Assembly: GCA_030682075.1 (NCBI GenBank)
Contig: JAUXRH010000005.1
Coordinates: 1 to 32,920 of the forward strand
From: Nitrosomonas sp.
GTDB lineage: Bacteria > Pseudomonadota > Gammaproteobacteria > Burkholderiales > Nitrosomonadaceae
Direction of reading: 5' to 3'
DNA length: 32,920 bases
The translations under genes were made by a program, and so were the position numbers. Positions 16,581 through 26,160 of the stretch are shown piece by piece. The notes under the pieces were generated by a model. The model made no database searches, was not told the origin of the DNA, and saw nothing but the letters and a program-made list of their open reading frames with translations. How positions within the stretch are numbered: position 1 is the first letter of the stretch; every line of letters begins with the position of its first letter.

Positions 16581-17786
16581 ATGACTAGTTTATCCGCTCA
16601 TACTGTAAAAAGCTTGCTACTTGGAATAACAGGTGGTGTGGCCGCCTATAAAGCCGCAGAGTTGGCGCGTCTTTTGATTCAAGGTGGTGTCGATGTGCAA
16701 ACCATCATGACGCAATCAGCTTGTCATTTTATTGGTTCAGTAACGCTACAGGCATTGACTGGGAAACCTGTGTTCACGGATATGTGGCAGGCGAACAATA
16801 TCAGCAATATGGCGCATATTAATCTCTCGCGAGAGGTGGATGTCATTCTGATTGCGCCAGCCAGTGCTGATTTTATTGCTAAACTTGCCAATGGGATAGC
16901 AGATGATTTGCTGGCGACACTGTGTCTTGCACGGGATTGCCCGTTGCTGATTGCGCCCGCGATGAATCGTCAGATGTGGGAGAACCCTGCGACACAACGT
17001 AATCTGGCGGTGCTGCGGCATGATGGTGTAAAGATATTCGGTCCTGCGGACGGTGCGCAAGCCTGTGGTGAAGTTGGAATGGGGCGTATGCTTGAAGCCA
17101 ATGAATTAGTAGAATCAATCCAGGGAATATTTCAACCTAAATTATTACAAGATCAACGTGTACTCATAACGGCAGGACCAACTTTTGAAGCCATTGATGC
17201 CGTGCGTGGGATAACCAATGCAAGTTCTGGAAAAATGGGTTATGCCTTGGCGCGCGCCGCATTGGATGCGGGCGCTGAAGTTACACTTGTTTCTGGTCCC
17301 GTATGCCTGGCGCCGCCAGCTGCAGCTAAATGTGTCAATATTGTAAGTGCCAGAGATATGCTGGTCGCAGTTAAAAAGGAAATGTCGCGAACGGATATTT
17401 TTATCAGTGTTGCAGCAGTTGCAGATTACCGAGTGGCTAGGACCAGGAAACAAAAAATAAAGAAAACTGATAACGCATTGATGCTGGAGCTTGTTCCAAA
17501 TCCAGATATTTTACAGTATGTGGCAAATCTTCCAGAAGCACCATTTTGTGTAGGTTTTGCAGCAGAGACGGAAGATTTAGAGAAGAATGCTGAAATCAAA
17601 CGCCTGAAGAAAAAAATACCATTGCTTGTCGCTAATCTGGCTCAAGATACGATTGGTGCCGATGACAGCATGTTAGTTCTGTTTGATGATGAAGGTAAAC
17701 AATACCTGTCAAAAGCACCAAAAATTGATCAGGCGCGCCGCTTGATCAAACATATTGCATTTTTATACAAAAAACAGAGATCCTGA
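16581..17786 (+). CDS. coaBC: Bifunctional phosphopantothenoylcysteine decarboxylase / phosphopantothenate-cysteine ligase CoaBC
   Basis: Two consecutive steps of coenzyme A synthesis in one 401-residue protein. The N-terminal FMN-dependent CoaC half (about 1-190) shows [16 protein letters not shown], the active-site His in [24 protein letters not shown] and CGEVGMGRM with the proton-donor Cys. The C-terminal CoaB half starts at [20 protein letters not shown] and contains [21 protein letters not shown] and VGFAAETE. It is the head of coaBC-dut-DUF192, with dut 6 nt downstream; coaBC-dut is a classic bacterial pairing. Confidence 0.97.
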   Translation: MTSLSAHTVKSLLLGITGGVAAYKAAELARLLIQGGVDVQTIMTQSACHFIGSVTLQALTGKPVFTDMWQANNISNMAHINLSREVDVILIAPASADFIAKLANGIADDLLATLCLARDCPLLIAPAMNRQMWENPATQRNLAVLRHDGVKIFGPADGAQACGEVGMGRMLEANELVESIQGIFQPKLLQDQRVLITAGPTFEAIDAVRGITNASSGKMGYALARAALDAGAEVTLVSGPVCLAPPAAAKCVNIVSARDMLVAVKKEMSRTDIFISVAAVADYRVARTRKQKIKKTDNALMLELVPNPDILQYVANLPEAPFCVGFAAETEDLEKNAEIKRLKKKIPLLVANLAQDTIGADDSMLVLFDDEGKQYLSKAPKIDQARRLIKHIAFLYKKQRS

Positions 17787-17792
17787 ACTTCT

Positions 17793-18242
17793 ATGAAAAA
17801 AGTTGATGTTAAAATTCTTGATGCACGGTTGAATAATCAGTTGCCTGCTTATGCGACAATAGGTTCCGCCGGACTCGACTTGCGAGCCTGTGTCGAGCGG
17901 GCAATAATGATAATGCCAGGGGAAGCTGCGCTCGTTCCAACGGGTATTGCAATTCATCTTGCTGACCCAGGTTTTGCGGCAATGATCTTGCCACGCTCTG
18001 GATTGGGTCATAAGCATGGTATCGTGCTGGGAAATCTGGTGGGATTAATCGACTCAGATTATCAGGGGCAAATATTTATTTCATGCTGGAATAGAGGACA
18101 AATATCATTTGAGTTAAAACCGCTGGACCGGATCGCGCAGCTCGTTGTGGTACCCGTTATGCAAGTGAGCTTCAATGTGGTTGATGATTTTGATCAAAGT
18201 CATCGAGGTGAAGATGGTTTTGGTAGCACGGGAAATCATTGA
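17793..18242 (+). CDS. dut: Deoxyuridine 5'-triphosphate nucleotidohydrolase (dUTPase)
   Basis: Hydrolyses dUTP to dUMP, keeping uracil out of DNA and feeding dTMP synthesis. It is a 149-residue trimeric-type dUTPase with all five motifs: [43 protein letters not shown] and the C-terminal lid GEDGFGSTG. It sits 6 nt after coaBC, and its TGA overlaps the next ATG (TGATG), so translation is probably coupled through to the DUF192 gene. Confidence 0.97.
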   Translation: MKKVDVKILDARLNNQLPAYATIGSAGLDLRACVERAIMIMPGEAALVPTGIAIHLADPGFAAMILPRSGLGHKHGIVLGNLVGLIDSDYQGQIFISCWNRGQISFELKPLDRIAQLVVVPVMQVSFNVVDDFDQSHRGEDGFGSTGNH

Positions 18243-18682
18243 TGCGTTTAGTGACATTTTTATTTATTTTTCTTTATTCAATTGTAGTAACTGCTGATAC
18301 CTCAACCAAGCTGATTATTCCTCTAAAAATATCAGTTAGTACCCTAACTGCAGAAGTTGCTCATACTCAGATGTTACGTGCGCGAGGGTTGATGAACCGA
18401 ACGTCGTTGGAAGAGAATAGTGGGATGTTATTTATTTTTCCGGAAGCTGGTTATTACAGTATGTGGATGCTTAATACCAATATCCCACTGAGTGTCGCCT
18501 TTCTTGATGAGAAAGGCGTAATCCTCAATCTTGCCGATATGATTCCTCATACTAGAACCACGCATAATTCCGCTGGTTTGGCTAAGTACGCGCTTGAAAT
18601 GAATCAAGGATGGTTCTCCGCAAGAGGAATAAAAGCGGGTGAAAAAGTCATTGGCCTGGAAAAAGTACCTACAGCAAACTAG
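18242..18682 (+). CDS. DUF192 family secreted protein
   Basis: A 146-residue exported protein. An N-terminal hydrophobic signal (about residues 1-19) is followed by the DUF192 domain: AHTQMLRARGLMNRTSLEENSGMLFIF, YSMWMLNTNIPLSVAFLD, and a closing ALEMNQGWFSARGIKAGEKV. The start is ATG 18242, overlapping the dut stop; the TTG at 18239 is the only earlier option. The family is periplasmic and of unknown function. A convergent hairpin follows. Confidence 0.88.
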   Translation: MRLVTFLFIFLYSIVVTADTSTKLIIPLKISVSTLTAEVAHTQMLRARGLMNRTSLEENSGMLFIFPEAGYYSMWMLNTNIPLSVAFLDEKGVILNLADMIPHTRTTHNSAGLAKYALEMNQGWFSARGIKAGEKVIGLEKVPTAN

Positions 18683-18720
18683 TCAGGTTTACTCGGTTCA
18701 GCGGTAAATTTTCCCTGACT
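18681..18720. terminator. Hairpin between convergent DUF192 and ffh genes
   Basis: AGTCAGG (18681-18687) pairs with CCTGACT (18714-18720) and TTTAC (18688-18692) with GTAAA (18704-18708), with a small bulge. It fills the whole 39-bp gap between convergent genes. No T-run follows, so it may be a weak terminator or only a 3'-end stabiliser. Confidence 0.5.
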
Positions 18721-18721
18721 T

Positions 18722-20068
18722 TCACATCCTCGGAAACATTCCTTTGAGTCCACGCATCATTTTTGACATACCACCTTTATTCATCATTTTCATCATTTTT
18801 CGGGCTTGTTCAAATTGTGACAATAGGCGATTGACTTCTTGTACAGAGACACCTGATCCAGCCGCAATTCGTCTTTTGCGAGATGCTTTTAGAATATCTG
18901 GTTTGGAGCGTTCTTGTTGCGTCATGGCATTAATGATACCTTCAGTGCGACTTATTACCTTATCATCAATATTGATGTTCTGTGCGGCTTGGCTTAATTG
19001 TGCAGGAAGTTTGTCCATCATTGCACTCATCCCGCCCATTTTCTTCATTTGCTGAAACTGCATCTTGAAATCGTCAAGATCAAATCCCTTGCCCGATTTC
19101 ATTTTTTTCATCAGCTTCTGGGCTTCATTCTGATCGGCGTTTCGTTGCGCTTCCTCGATCAAGCCCAGGATATCACCCATTCCCAGAATGCGGGATGCCA
19201 TACGGTCAGGATAAAATGCTTCCAGTCCAGTTAATTTCTCAGCGATACCGGTAAACTTGATTGGTTTTCCGGTGATGTGACGGACTGATAATGCGGCACC
19301 ACCGCGAGCATCACCGTCGAGCTTGGTAAGAATCACACCGGTTAAGGGTAAGGCTTCAGAAAAGGCCTTGGCGGTATTAACTGCGTCTTGCCCTTGCATG
19401 GCATCAACCACAAATAAGGTTTCAATCGGTTGCAGCAGTGTTTCAAGTTCACGAATCTCCTGCATCATGGCTTCATCTATACCCAGTCGCCCAGCAGTAT
19501 CAACAATCATGACATCATGATGATGCTTGCGGGCATAATCCAATGCAGCGATACCAATTTCACCTGGTTTTTGTCCTGCTTGAACCGGAAAAAAATCCGC
19601 ACCGGCTTGCCCCGCCAATAATTCCAACTGTTGAATCGCTGCTGGGCGATAAATGTCACAGGAAACCAGTAATACTTTTTTCTTCTTTTGCTCTAATAAC
19701 CATTTTGCCAGCTTGCCGCTGCTGGTGGTTTTTCCGGCACCTTGTAATCCTGCCATAAGAATGACTGCAGGAGGAACAGTGCTGAGGTTGATCTCAGCCT
19801 GCTCTCCGCCCATAATCGCAATCAATTCTTTATGCACGACACCGACCAGTGCCTGCCCGGGTGTGAGACTATTCATTACTTCATGACCGACTGCCTTTTC
19901 CTTAACACGTGCGATGAAATCTTTGATTACGGGCAAGGCCACATCAGCCTCTAATAATGCCATGCGGATTTCACGCAGTGCTTTCTGGATGTTACTTTCC
20001 GTCAGTCTGGCTTCGCCACGTAACGTTTTAATAACGCCGGAAAGTCGGCCGGTAAGATTGTCAAACAT
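18722..20068 (-). CDS. ffh: Signal recognition particle protein Ffh (SRP54)
   Basis: The GTPase that, with 4.5S RNA, targets nascent membrane proteins to FtsY and SecYEG. The 448 residues form an N domain, a G domain with GLQGAGKTTSSGK (G1), DTAGRLGIDE (G3) and TKLDGDARGG (G4), and a C-terminal methionine-rich M domain from about residue 300 (QMKKMGGMSAMMDKLP, KMMKMMNKGGMSKMM) that holds signal sequences. It is divergent from the CcsA-like gene, a pairing common in betaproteobacteria. Confidence 0.97.
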   Translation of the reverse strand: MFDNLTGRLSGVIKTLRGEARLTESNIQKALREIRMALLEADVALPVIKDFIARVKEKAVGHEVMNSLTPGQALVGVVHKELIAIMGGEQAEINLSTVPPAVILMAGLQGAGKTTSSGKLAKWLLEQKKKKVLLVSCDIYRPAAIQQLELLAGQAGADFFPVQAGQKPGEIGIAALDYARKHHHDVMIVDTAGRLGIDEAMMQEIRELETLLQPIETLFVVDAMQGQDAVNTAKAFSEALPLTGVILTKLDGDARGGAALSVRHITGKPIKFTGIAEKLTGLEAFYPDRMASRILGMGDILGLIEEAQRNADQNEAQKLMKKMKSGKGFDLDDFKMQFQQMKKMGGMSAMMDKLPAQLSQAAQNINIDDKVISRTEGIINAMTQQERSKPDILKASRKRRIAAGSGVSVQEVNRLLSQFEQARKMMKMMNKGGMSKMMRGLKGMFPRM

Positions 20069-20208
20069 ACTTAATACCTCACTATAAATATAGATGTAGA
20101 ACGATGCTACACAACAAAACTAATTAAAATATCCGGGTTAGTACTTTGAATTTATTAATGTGCCATGTAGACTAAACGAATATTTATGCTTCTTAATCGA
20201 TAATATCA

Positions 20209-21048
20209 ATGCCTAGTATTCTAACTTATCTCGCTGCATTTTTACTTTATACACTGGTTGGCTGGTATTTCTGGCGAACTAAATGGAATGGATCCGCATC
20301 AGTTACTAACGCGCGTGATGTTTTGGGGACAGTGTGGGAGCGCTACGCTATGCTTGCACCGTTGTTATTACACGGTATCACACTTTATCAATCAATATTT
20401 GTTGGTGAAGGATTAAGTTTTGGCGTGGGAAGTGCTATTTCTTCCATCGTCTGGTTAACTGCGTTTATATATTGGTTCTCAGGATTTTTTTATCGTTTGA
20501 ATGGCTTACAGACCTTGTTTGCGCCGGTGGCGGCCGTTGCTGCGATTGCGGTATTGTTGCCGTTAGTTTTCCCCTCACTACGCCCGCTGATAAATACTGG
20601 GCTCCCTGCATTTAAAGCCCATATGCTGGTGGCTATGATGGCTTACAGTTTACTTACTATCGCTGTATTACATGCGTTACTGATGATGGTAGTGGAGCGT
20701 CGCTTACATCATCCAACGACGCCATCAATATTGACGAATCTGCCGCCGCTTCTGGTTATGGAAAAGCTGTTATTCCGTATTATATGGGTAGGTTTTGTAT
20801 TACTGACACTGACCTTATTCAGTGGCGTCATATTCTCTAAAGAAGTATTTGGTCAATCGCTGACATTTTCACATAAAACGCTGTTTGGTTTTATTTCCTG
20901 GGGCGTTTTTGGTGCTTTACTTATGGGCAGGCAACTTTATGGTTGGCGCGGACGTATTGCTGTTCGCTGGACTGTGGTCGGCTTTATAATATTGCTTCTG
21001 GCCTATATCGGCAGTAAATTTGTATTAGAAATTATACTCAGCCGTTAA
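20209..21048 (+). CDS. CcsA/YpjD-like inner membrane protein (cytochrome c assembly family)
   Basis: A 279-residue polytopic membrane protein with about eight hydrophobic segments. Regions GAHMLVAMMAYSLLTIAVLHALLMM-like around residues 140-165, ending in VERRLH, and SHKTLFGFISWGVFGALL near 222-240 place it in the CcsA/YpjD family, with conserved His at both sites. The tryptophan-rich haem-handling WWD motif of true CcsA/CcmC is not evident, so a direct role in cytochrome c haem ligation is uncertain. Its place opposite ffh matches the family's usual context. No ribosome site stands out before ATG 20209. Confidence 0.82.
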   Translation: MPSILTYLAAFLLYTLVGWYFWRTKWNGSASVTNARDVLGTVWERYAMLAPLLLHGITLYQSIFVGEGLSFGVGSAISSIVWLTAFIYWFSGFFYRLNGLQTLFAPVAAVAAIAVLLPLVFPSLRPLINTGLPAFKAHMLVAMMAYSLLTIAVLHALLMMVVERRLHHPTTPSILTNLPPLLVMEKLLFRIIWVGFVLLTLTLFSGVIFSKEVFGQSLTFSHKTLFGFISWGVFGALLMGRQLYGWRGRIAVRWTVVGFIILLLAYIGSKFVLEIILSR

Positions 21049-21278
21049 AAAATCAGCGCACCTTGTCTGCAGCTGGTCTGGCCAATATTTTAGCTACAGC
21101 GGCCTAAGATGGTCATTAAGTGTTTTTTGAAGTGATTAACATCAGTCGTGACTGCCCCGTAAAGGGATGGTAATGATGTTTAATCGTGCCAGCCGACTTC
21201 TTGAGACACAATCAAAAGGGTTTGCTGCGCTGGTATAGTTTTGTAATGCCATTGGTACAGGCACATGCTAACAGTGCA

Positions 21279-21713
21279 TTACTGCATGATGCTATCCCTA
21301 AGTGGGACGGGCTGTTTATCTGGAAAATGACTGAACTGGTATCCTTGCCAGAGTCTATTTGCGATAAATGCGGCAACGGTATCAGCATGTTGCTTTAGAC
21401 CGGGGTTTCCCAACTCATGTGTGGTTTGCTGAAAGAGTTGAAGCCAACGCTCAAATAAGGTTGCTGTTAATTCAGGCAGTGCAATATGCTTCGGCATAGG
21501 CGCGCCACGGAAACGGCTTGTTCCACGTAACTGAGCTGACCAAAAATTAGTCATTTGAACAAAATGAGCATCCCAGTCAACAACATGTTCTTCAAAAATA
21601 GGACCGAGCGAAGGATCTTTTCTGGCTTTTGCATAAAACGCATGAACGAGTAATGCGACCTCTTCTTCAGAATATAAGTTGGGGTTGGGTGTTGGAATTG
21701 CAGATTGGGTCAT
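21279..21713 (-). CDS. Group III truncated haemoglobin
   Basis: A 144-residue 2-on-2 globin. Recognisable features are FYAKARKDPSLGPIFEEHV (B helix Tyr and CD1 Phe region), WDAHFVQMTNFWSAQLRG (E helix Trp), and PMPKHIALP with the probable proximal F8 His, followed by FERWLQLFQQT. The group III pattern lacks the Gly-Gly hinges of group I. Its job is unproven; group III globins have been linked to NO or peroxide chemistry and to low-oxygen metabolism, which would make sense in an ammonia oxidiser producing NO. It is convergent with the CcsA-like gene and divergent from the malic enzyme. The 230-bp gap 21049-21278 shows nothing I can name. Confidence 0.9.
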   Translation of the reverse strand: MTQSAIPTPNPNLYSEEEVALLVHAFYAKARKDPSLGPIFEEHVVDWDAHFVQMTNFWSAQLRGTSRFRGAPMPKHIALPELTATLFERWLQLFQQTTHELGNPGLKQHADTVAAFIANRLWQGYQFSHFPDKQPVPLRDSIMQ

Positions 21714-21909
21714 AATTATGTTACTGGTAGCTAAAAAACAAAAAATTGATTAAGTTAATAGACGCACAACAACTGATTAAAAAGAATAGACTAGTTTATC
21801 ACTTGGAGGGTGTGGTAGTGCAACTTTCGATATTCTGATTATCTAACAACGGAATAGATCGATTATTTCATATCTATAAACAAGTAATCTGCTGGGAGAA
21901 TGAATCAAT

Positions 21910-23523
21910 ATGAAAATTCGGCGTGGAAAGACGTTGCTTGATGACCCGGCGCTGACTAAATCAACGGCCTTTTCGCGGGAAGAGCGTGATCGATATGGCT
22001 TGCGTGGCTTATTACCTTACGATATAGCCGACATTAATAAACAAAAAATGCGTGTTCTGGGTAGCATGCGTTGTAAAAATAGCGACATCGAGAAATATAT
22101 CTTTTTAAGTGCGTTATTGGAGCGTAACCAGCGTCTTTTCTATCGCACCATGATAGACCATATCGAAGAAATCATGCCGTTGGTTTACACCCCAACCGTA
22201 GGTGAAGCATGTAAGGAATTTGCACATATTTTCAGAAAGCCACAAGGTCTTTACATTACACCTGAGGATCGTGGCAACATTGTGTCACTATTTGGAAATT
22301 GGCCAGAAACAGATGTCCGGATAATTGTAATAACGGATGGAGAACGTATCCTTGGTCTCGGTGATCTGGGTGCAAATGGCATGGGAATCCCGATAGGCAA
22401 AATTGCATTGTATATCGCCTGTGCCGGGATTAATCCCGCGCAATGCATGCCAGTCATGCTCGATGTGGGTACCAATAATCTTTCATTACGGGATGATCCA
22501 CTGTATCTGGGTTATCCTTTTCCCCGCCTTACGGGAGACGCTTATCGCTCGCTGGTAGACGAATTTGTAAATGCAGTTCAATCTTGCTATCCAAAAGCGC
22601 TCATCCAGTTTGAAGATTTTCTCACACCCAATGCTTTTGAATTTCTGGATCGCTATGGGAAAGAGGTTCGCTGTTTTAATGATGATATTCAGGGTACAGC
22701 CGCAGTTACACTTGCCGGCGTTTATACATCAGGCCAAATCACCCATAAGAAATTTTCCGATTTGACCATTATGTTTCTCGGTACCGGCTCTGCCGCCAGT
22801 GGCATCGCTGATCTAATGGTTAGCGCCTTTTGTAAGATAGGATTAAGTGAGGAGCAGGCTAAAGCGCGGCTTTGGTTTGTTGACAGCAAGGGGCTTGTCG
22901 TATCTGGCCGCAAGGACATTAAGCCGCGTATCAGGCCATTTGCACATGATTACCCGGCATGCAGTTTTCTGGATGCGGTGAGCGCCATAAAACCCGATGT
23001 TTTAATAGGGGCAACGGGTGTTGCTGGGACATTCGATGAAAATATTATTCGGAAAATGACTGAGTTCAATGAACATCCTGTCATCATTGCCCTATCAAAC
23101 CCAACTTCACATACCGAATGCACTGCTGAAGAAGCATACCGATGGAGTGGTGGGCGGGCAGTTTTTGCGAGTGGCAGCCCTTTTCAGGCAGTTAAATACG
23201 GCGACAAAGTCTTCAAGCCGGCACAAGGGAATAACGCATACATCTTTCCTGGAATTGGTCTTGGTATGCAAGCAAGCGCCGCACGTCTGGTTTCTCCGGC
23301 AATGTTCCTTGCTGCAGCGGAGGTGCTTGCAAGCACAGTTTTACCGGAAGAAATTAATGTAGGCGCGATCTACCCTCCGCTTACACGAATTCGCGAAGTG
23401 TCACACGCGATTGCGGTAGCCGTTTGTCGTGTGGCATTAAGTGAAGGCCTGGCTGAAAATGATTTGCCAGATGATTTGCCAGCTTTTGTCAGGGCTTTAA
23501 TGTATGAACCAGGTTACGAATAA
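21910..23523 (+). CDS. maeA: NAD-dependent malic enzyme
   Basis: Oxidatively decarboxylates malate to pyruvate. The 537 residues match the large MaeA (SfcA) class rather than the shorter MaeB class: RGLLPY, YTPTVGEACKEF with the catalytic Tyr, VITDGERILGLGDLGANGMGIPIGK, LDVGTNN, FEDFLTPNAF, FNDDIQGTAA (metal-binding acids), the NAD site FLGTGSAASGIADL, and ALSNPTS. GGGAG lies about 11 nt before ATG 21910, slightly far. A 13-codon out-of-frame ATG frame begins at 21900 and overlaps the start, but has no usable ribosome site. It is convergent with serB, with 14 bp between stops. Confidence 0.95.
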   Translation: MKIRRGKTLLDDPALTKSTAFSREERDRYGLRGLLPYDIADINKQKMRVLGSMRCKNSDIEKYIFLSALLERNQRLFYRTMIDHIEEIMPLVYTPTVGEACKEFAHIFRKPQGLYITPEDRGNIVSLFGNWPETDVRIIVITDGERILGLGDLGANGMGIPIGKIALYIACAGINPAQCMPVMLDVGTNNLSLRDDPLYLGYPFPRLTGDAYRSLVDEFVNAVQSCYPKALIQFEDFLTPNAFEFLDRYGKEVRCFNDDIQGTAAVTLAGVYTSGQITHKKFSDLTIMFLGTGSAASGIADLMVSAFCKIGLSEEQAKARLWFVDSKGLVVSGRKDIKPRIRPFAHDYPACSFLDAVSAIKPDVLIGATGVAGTFDENIIRKMTEFNEHPVIIALSNPTSHTECTAEEAYRWSGGRAVFASGSPFQAVKYGDKVFKPAQGNNAYIFPGIGLGMQASAARLVSPAMFLAAAEVLASTVLPEEINVGAIYPPLTRIREVSHAIAVAVCRVALSEGLAENDLPDDLPAFVRALMYEPGYE

Positions 23524-23537
23524 GCAAAGAAGCAAGT

Positions 23538-24386
23538 TCATTGAATAGCGGGGTTAAATAGATTGATGACGCCATCCAGACCGACATAATTAATGGTGTA
23601 AGTGGCTTTTTTCTGTACGATGGGTTTTGCATGGTAGGCAATGCTTATACCGGCTTCTGCCAGCATTCCCAAGTCATTAGCGCCATCACCTATTGCGATT
23701 ACTTGTTCGCGTTTTAGGCCAAGTTCATTACGTATCGATTTTAAAACGTCAGCTTTCCCTTGAGCGCCGATTATTTTTCCCATTACTTTTCCGGTGAGTT
23801 TGCTATCCTCAATTTCAAGTGTATTGGCGGCAGCGTAGTCCAACCCTAGTTTTGTTTTAATTCTAGTGGTGAAGAACGTGAATCCACCTGAGATAACCAT
23901 TGATTTGAGGCCGGCTATTTTTATACTTTGTAACAGTTTTTCAGCACCTGGACTTAATTGTACCCGCTCATCGTAGACCTTTTGTAACGTGTCCTGATGT
24001 AATCCCTGTAACAAGGCAGTGCGATGTATAAGACTTTCCTCAAAACTAATCTCACCGCGCATCGTCCTAAGTGTGATTTCTGCAACTTGCGGTTTAATAT
24101 GATGCATATCAGCGATTTCATCGATAGACTCAATGGCGAGTAGTGTCGAATCCATATCCATTGCGATCAAACCAAAATCAGTAAGCTGTGTTGTTTGATC
24201 AACAAAAGCATAATCCAGGCAAGCATCCGTACAGTATTGTGCTATGTTGATTGCTTTCTGTTGATTGGCATTGACCAGACGAAAAGCCCTGCCAGTAATT
24301 TGTTCAATTTGATCGGCACCAGCGAGTTTTGCAAGGGTTCTTAAGTCATTGTTTTCAATTTCCAGCCCCTGAATAATGAGATTCAT
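23538..24386 (-). CDS. serB: Phosphoserine phosphatase SerB
   Basis: The last step of serine synthesis. The 282-residue product has an N-terminal regulatory-type region (about 1-85) and a HAD phosphatase domain with MDMDSTLLAIESIDEIAD (motif I), SGGFTFF (motif II), the motif III Lys in AQGKADVL and AIGDGANDLGML (motif IV). It lies 21 nt behind the HDOD-GGDEF gene on the same strand, so read-through transcription is likely. Confidence 0.95.
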   Translation of the reverse strand: MNLIIQGLEIENNDLRTLAKLAGADQIEQITGRAFRLVNANQQKAINIAQYCTDACLDYAFVDQTTQLTDFGLIAMDMDSTLLAIESIDEIADMHHIKPQVAEITLRTMRGEISFEESLIHRTALLQGLHQDTLQKVYDERVQLSPGAEKLLQSIKIAGLKSMVISGGFTFFTTRIKTKLGLDYAAANTLEIEDSKLTGKVMGKIIGAQGKADVLKSIRNELGLKREQVIAIGDGANDLGMLAEAGISIAYHAKPIVQKKATYTINYVGLDGVINLFNPAIQ

Positions 24387-24407
24387 GTAGTAACTAAGTG
24401 TTTGTAA

Positions 24408-25877
24408 TCATGTAATTGGTAAGGATTCATCCCATACTGCAATCTGATCCCTGCCTGCATGTTTGGCGGCATAAAGTGCGAGATCAGCCGCTTTTAATAG
24501 ATCTTCTGCGGATTCAAAACAGGTTGAGCCATTCATATTGGTAACTACACCAATGGATATCGTGACACTCACCGTTCGGTTATCTTCGAGTTTTTGCGAG
24601 ATTGCAGTAACACTGTCTTTCAAACGTGACAGGATGTTTCTGGAAGTGGCAGATGTTGATCCAGGTAGGATCAAGGCAAATTCTTCACCACCATAGCGAC
24701 TTAAAGTGTCGTCTTGACGAATCTGAGCATGAATTGCCCTTACCGTAGCGATAAGAAGTTCGTCACCCACAACATGGCCATGTGTATCATTGATTATCTT
24801 GAAATGATCAAGATCAATCATTGCGACTGTAAGCGGCGTAGCGTTTCGTGTTGAAAGGTCAAATTCACGCTGAAGTACTGCATCAAAGTGACCTCGATTG
24901 TTGGCGCCGGTTAGACTGTCACGCTGCGATTTTTCTTCGAGTTCGCGGACTCTAGACAAGGTTTGTATCGTCAGTAGTTCTTTGGCTTCAGCCAGGATTC
25001 CTGTAATCTCTGATGGGTGATGGATGGTGATTTCAAATAAATCTTCAATTGTGACCACTCCAATTTTCATGATATCAATAACATCCACTAATCCGCTACT
25101 ATCAAGATCAAGCCAGGATTCCGCTGCCTTAGTTACCGCTTTGATTCGCCCTCTTTCGCCAGGGCAAAGAAAATAATCTGCGATGTGACCAGATACGGCA
25201 ACACAGGCATGAATGGCTGGCCTCATTTCTTTTGATGCAGGTTCTTCATGGCTGACTAAGCATGACGTTGAAATATAAGCAGGGAGATGCCATTGCTTAA
25301 GTAATGCATAGCCAATTTCATCATGCCCTCTGCCAAATGCGGCACGTTCATTTATCACTAAAGTATCATGATCAATTGTCGATGCAAAAACAGGTCCATA
25401 GTCTTCTGGTACCAGGGCACTTAGCGCGAGAATACCAATATCTTGTAAAAGTCCTGCAAGAAATAAATCATCTGGATTTTTAAGGCCCAGTTTTTCACCG
25501 AGTGCGCGACAGGCAAGTGCTGAGGCAACTGAACGACGCCAGAACGCATTGCTATTAAAGGTATTGTTAGCCTGATTAGGCTGTTTCATTAACGAATTTG
25601 CCAGCGAGAATGAGAGCGCGGTTACAATCACGGCATGGGTGCCCAGTACATTGATTGCCTGACGGATATTGTCAACAGCGCGTCGCGTTTTATATAGTGG
25701 TGAATTAGCCGTCTTAAGTATTTTTGCAGCAAGCGCGGGATCAAGTGAAATATATTCGCAGGCTTTATTTATATCGACATCTGGATCATTAGCCAAGTCA
25801 ATAATCTTAACTGCGATTGCGGGTAAACTAGGCAATGTTTTGCAGAACTGAAGTCGCTGAGTTAGATCATCGGACAC
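24408..25877 (-). CDS. HDOD domain-GGDEF domain protein (probable diguanylate cyclase)
   Basis: A two-domain signalling protein of about 489 residues. The HDOD domain (roughly 8-210) opens LPSLPAIAVKIIDLANDPDVD and continues DPALAAKILKTANSPLYKTRR, QAINVLGTHAVIV and FLAGLLQDIGILAL. A linker leads to a GGDEF domain (about 320-489): RDSLTGANNRGHFD, MIDLDHFKIINDTHGH, and the intact active site RYGGEEFALILPG. RQDD, five residues before GGEEF, is the RxxD inhibitory site, so the enzyme should make cyclic-di-GMP with product inhibition. GTG 25877 is preferred because AGGA lies 7 nt upstream; GTG 25883 gives two more residues with no spacing. Confidence 0.92.
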   Translation of the reverse strand: MSDDLTQRLQFCKTLPSLPAIAVKIIDLANDPDVDINKACEYISLDPALAAKILKTANSPLYKTRRAVDNIRQAINVLGTHAVIVTALSFSLANSLMKQPNQANNTFNSNAFWRRSVASALACRALGEKLGLKNPDDLFLAGLLQDIGILALSALVPEDYGPVFASTIDHDTLVINERAAFGRGHDEIGYALLKQWHLPAYISTSCLVSHEEPASKEMRPAIHACVAVSGHIADYFLCPGERGRIKAVTKAAESWLDLDSSGLVDVIDIMKIGVVTIEDLFEITIHHPSEITGILAEAKELLTIQTLSRVRELEEKSQRDSLTGANNRGHFDAVLQREFDLSTRNATPLTVAMIDLDHFKIINDTHGHVVGDELLIATVRAIHAQIRQDDTLSRYGGEEFALILPGSTSATSRNILSRLKDSVTAISQKLEDNRTVSVTISIGVVTNMNGSTCFESAEDLLKAADLALYAAKHAGRDQIAVWDESLPIT

Positions 25878-26069
25878 TCTCACATCCTTTTTCGTCTGGG
25901 CATATCTGGTACCTAATTGTTCTGTTTGGAATTTTCTTCGTGCGATTTTACTTTAATTGTGTGGGTATAGGGAAGAAAGGTATGGCAGGAAGAAATGGCG
26001 CTATTTATTGAGTGGAGGGTTGTCCATTTAATTTTGTCGCAAGTATAACGTCACTACTAATGACTTGCT

Positions 26070-26099
26070 TTGACTTTATACAAATAGTCCGGCGATAAT
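26070..26099 (+). promoter_or_regulatory. Probable sigma-70 promoter of pepA
   Basis: TTGACT (26070-26075) and GATAAT (26094-26099) are spaced by 18 bp, about 60 nt before the pepA GTG. They lie in the 283-bp gap between the divergent HDOD-GGDEF and pepA genes; nothing else is visible there. Confidence 0.55.
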
Positions 26100-26160
26100 C
26101 AATATTTATCTGCTATGTAGAATTCGTAGTGGAATCATTAATAAAGGAAAGGAGTGAGAC

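Noticed and set aside
21186-21398. 70-codon plus-strand frame between the CcsA-like gene and the globin
   Set aside because: Its second half is antisense to the globin coding region, and the first half shows no recognisable motif.
21755-21770. FNR-like half site TTGAT in the globin-malic enzyme gap
   Set aside because: The second half (TTAAT instead of ATCAA) does not match; too weak to call a site.
21900-21941. 13-codon leader peptide before the malic enzyme
   Set aside because: The GGGAG sits one base from its ATG, so no workable ribosome site exists; more likely an incidental frame.
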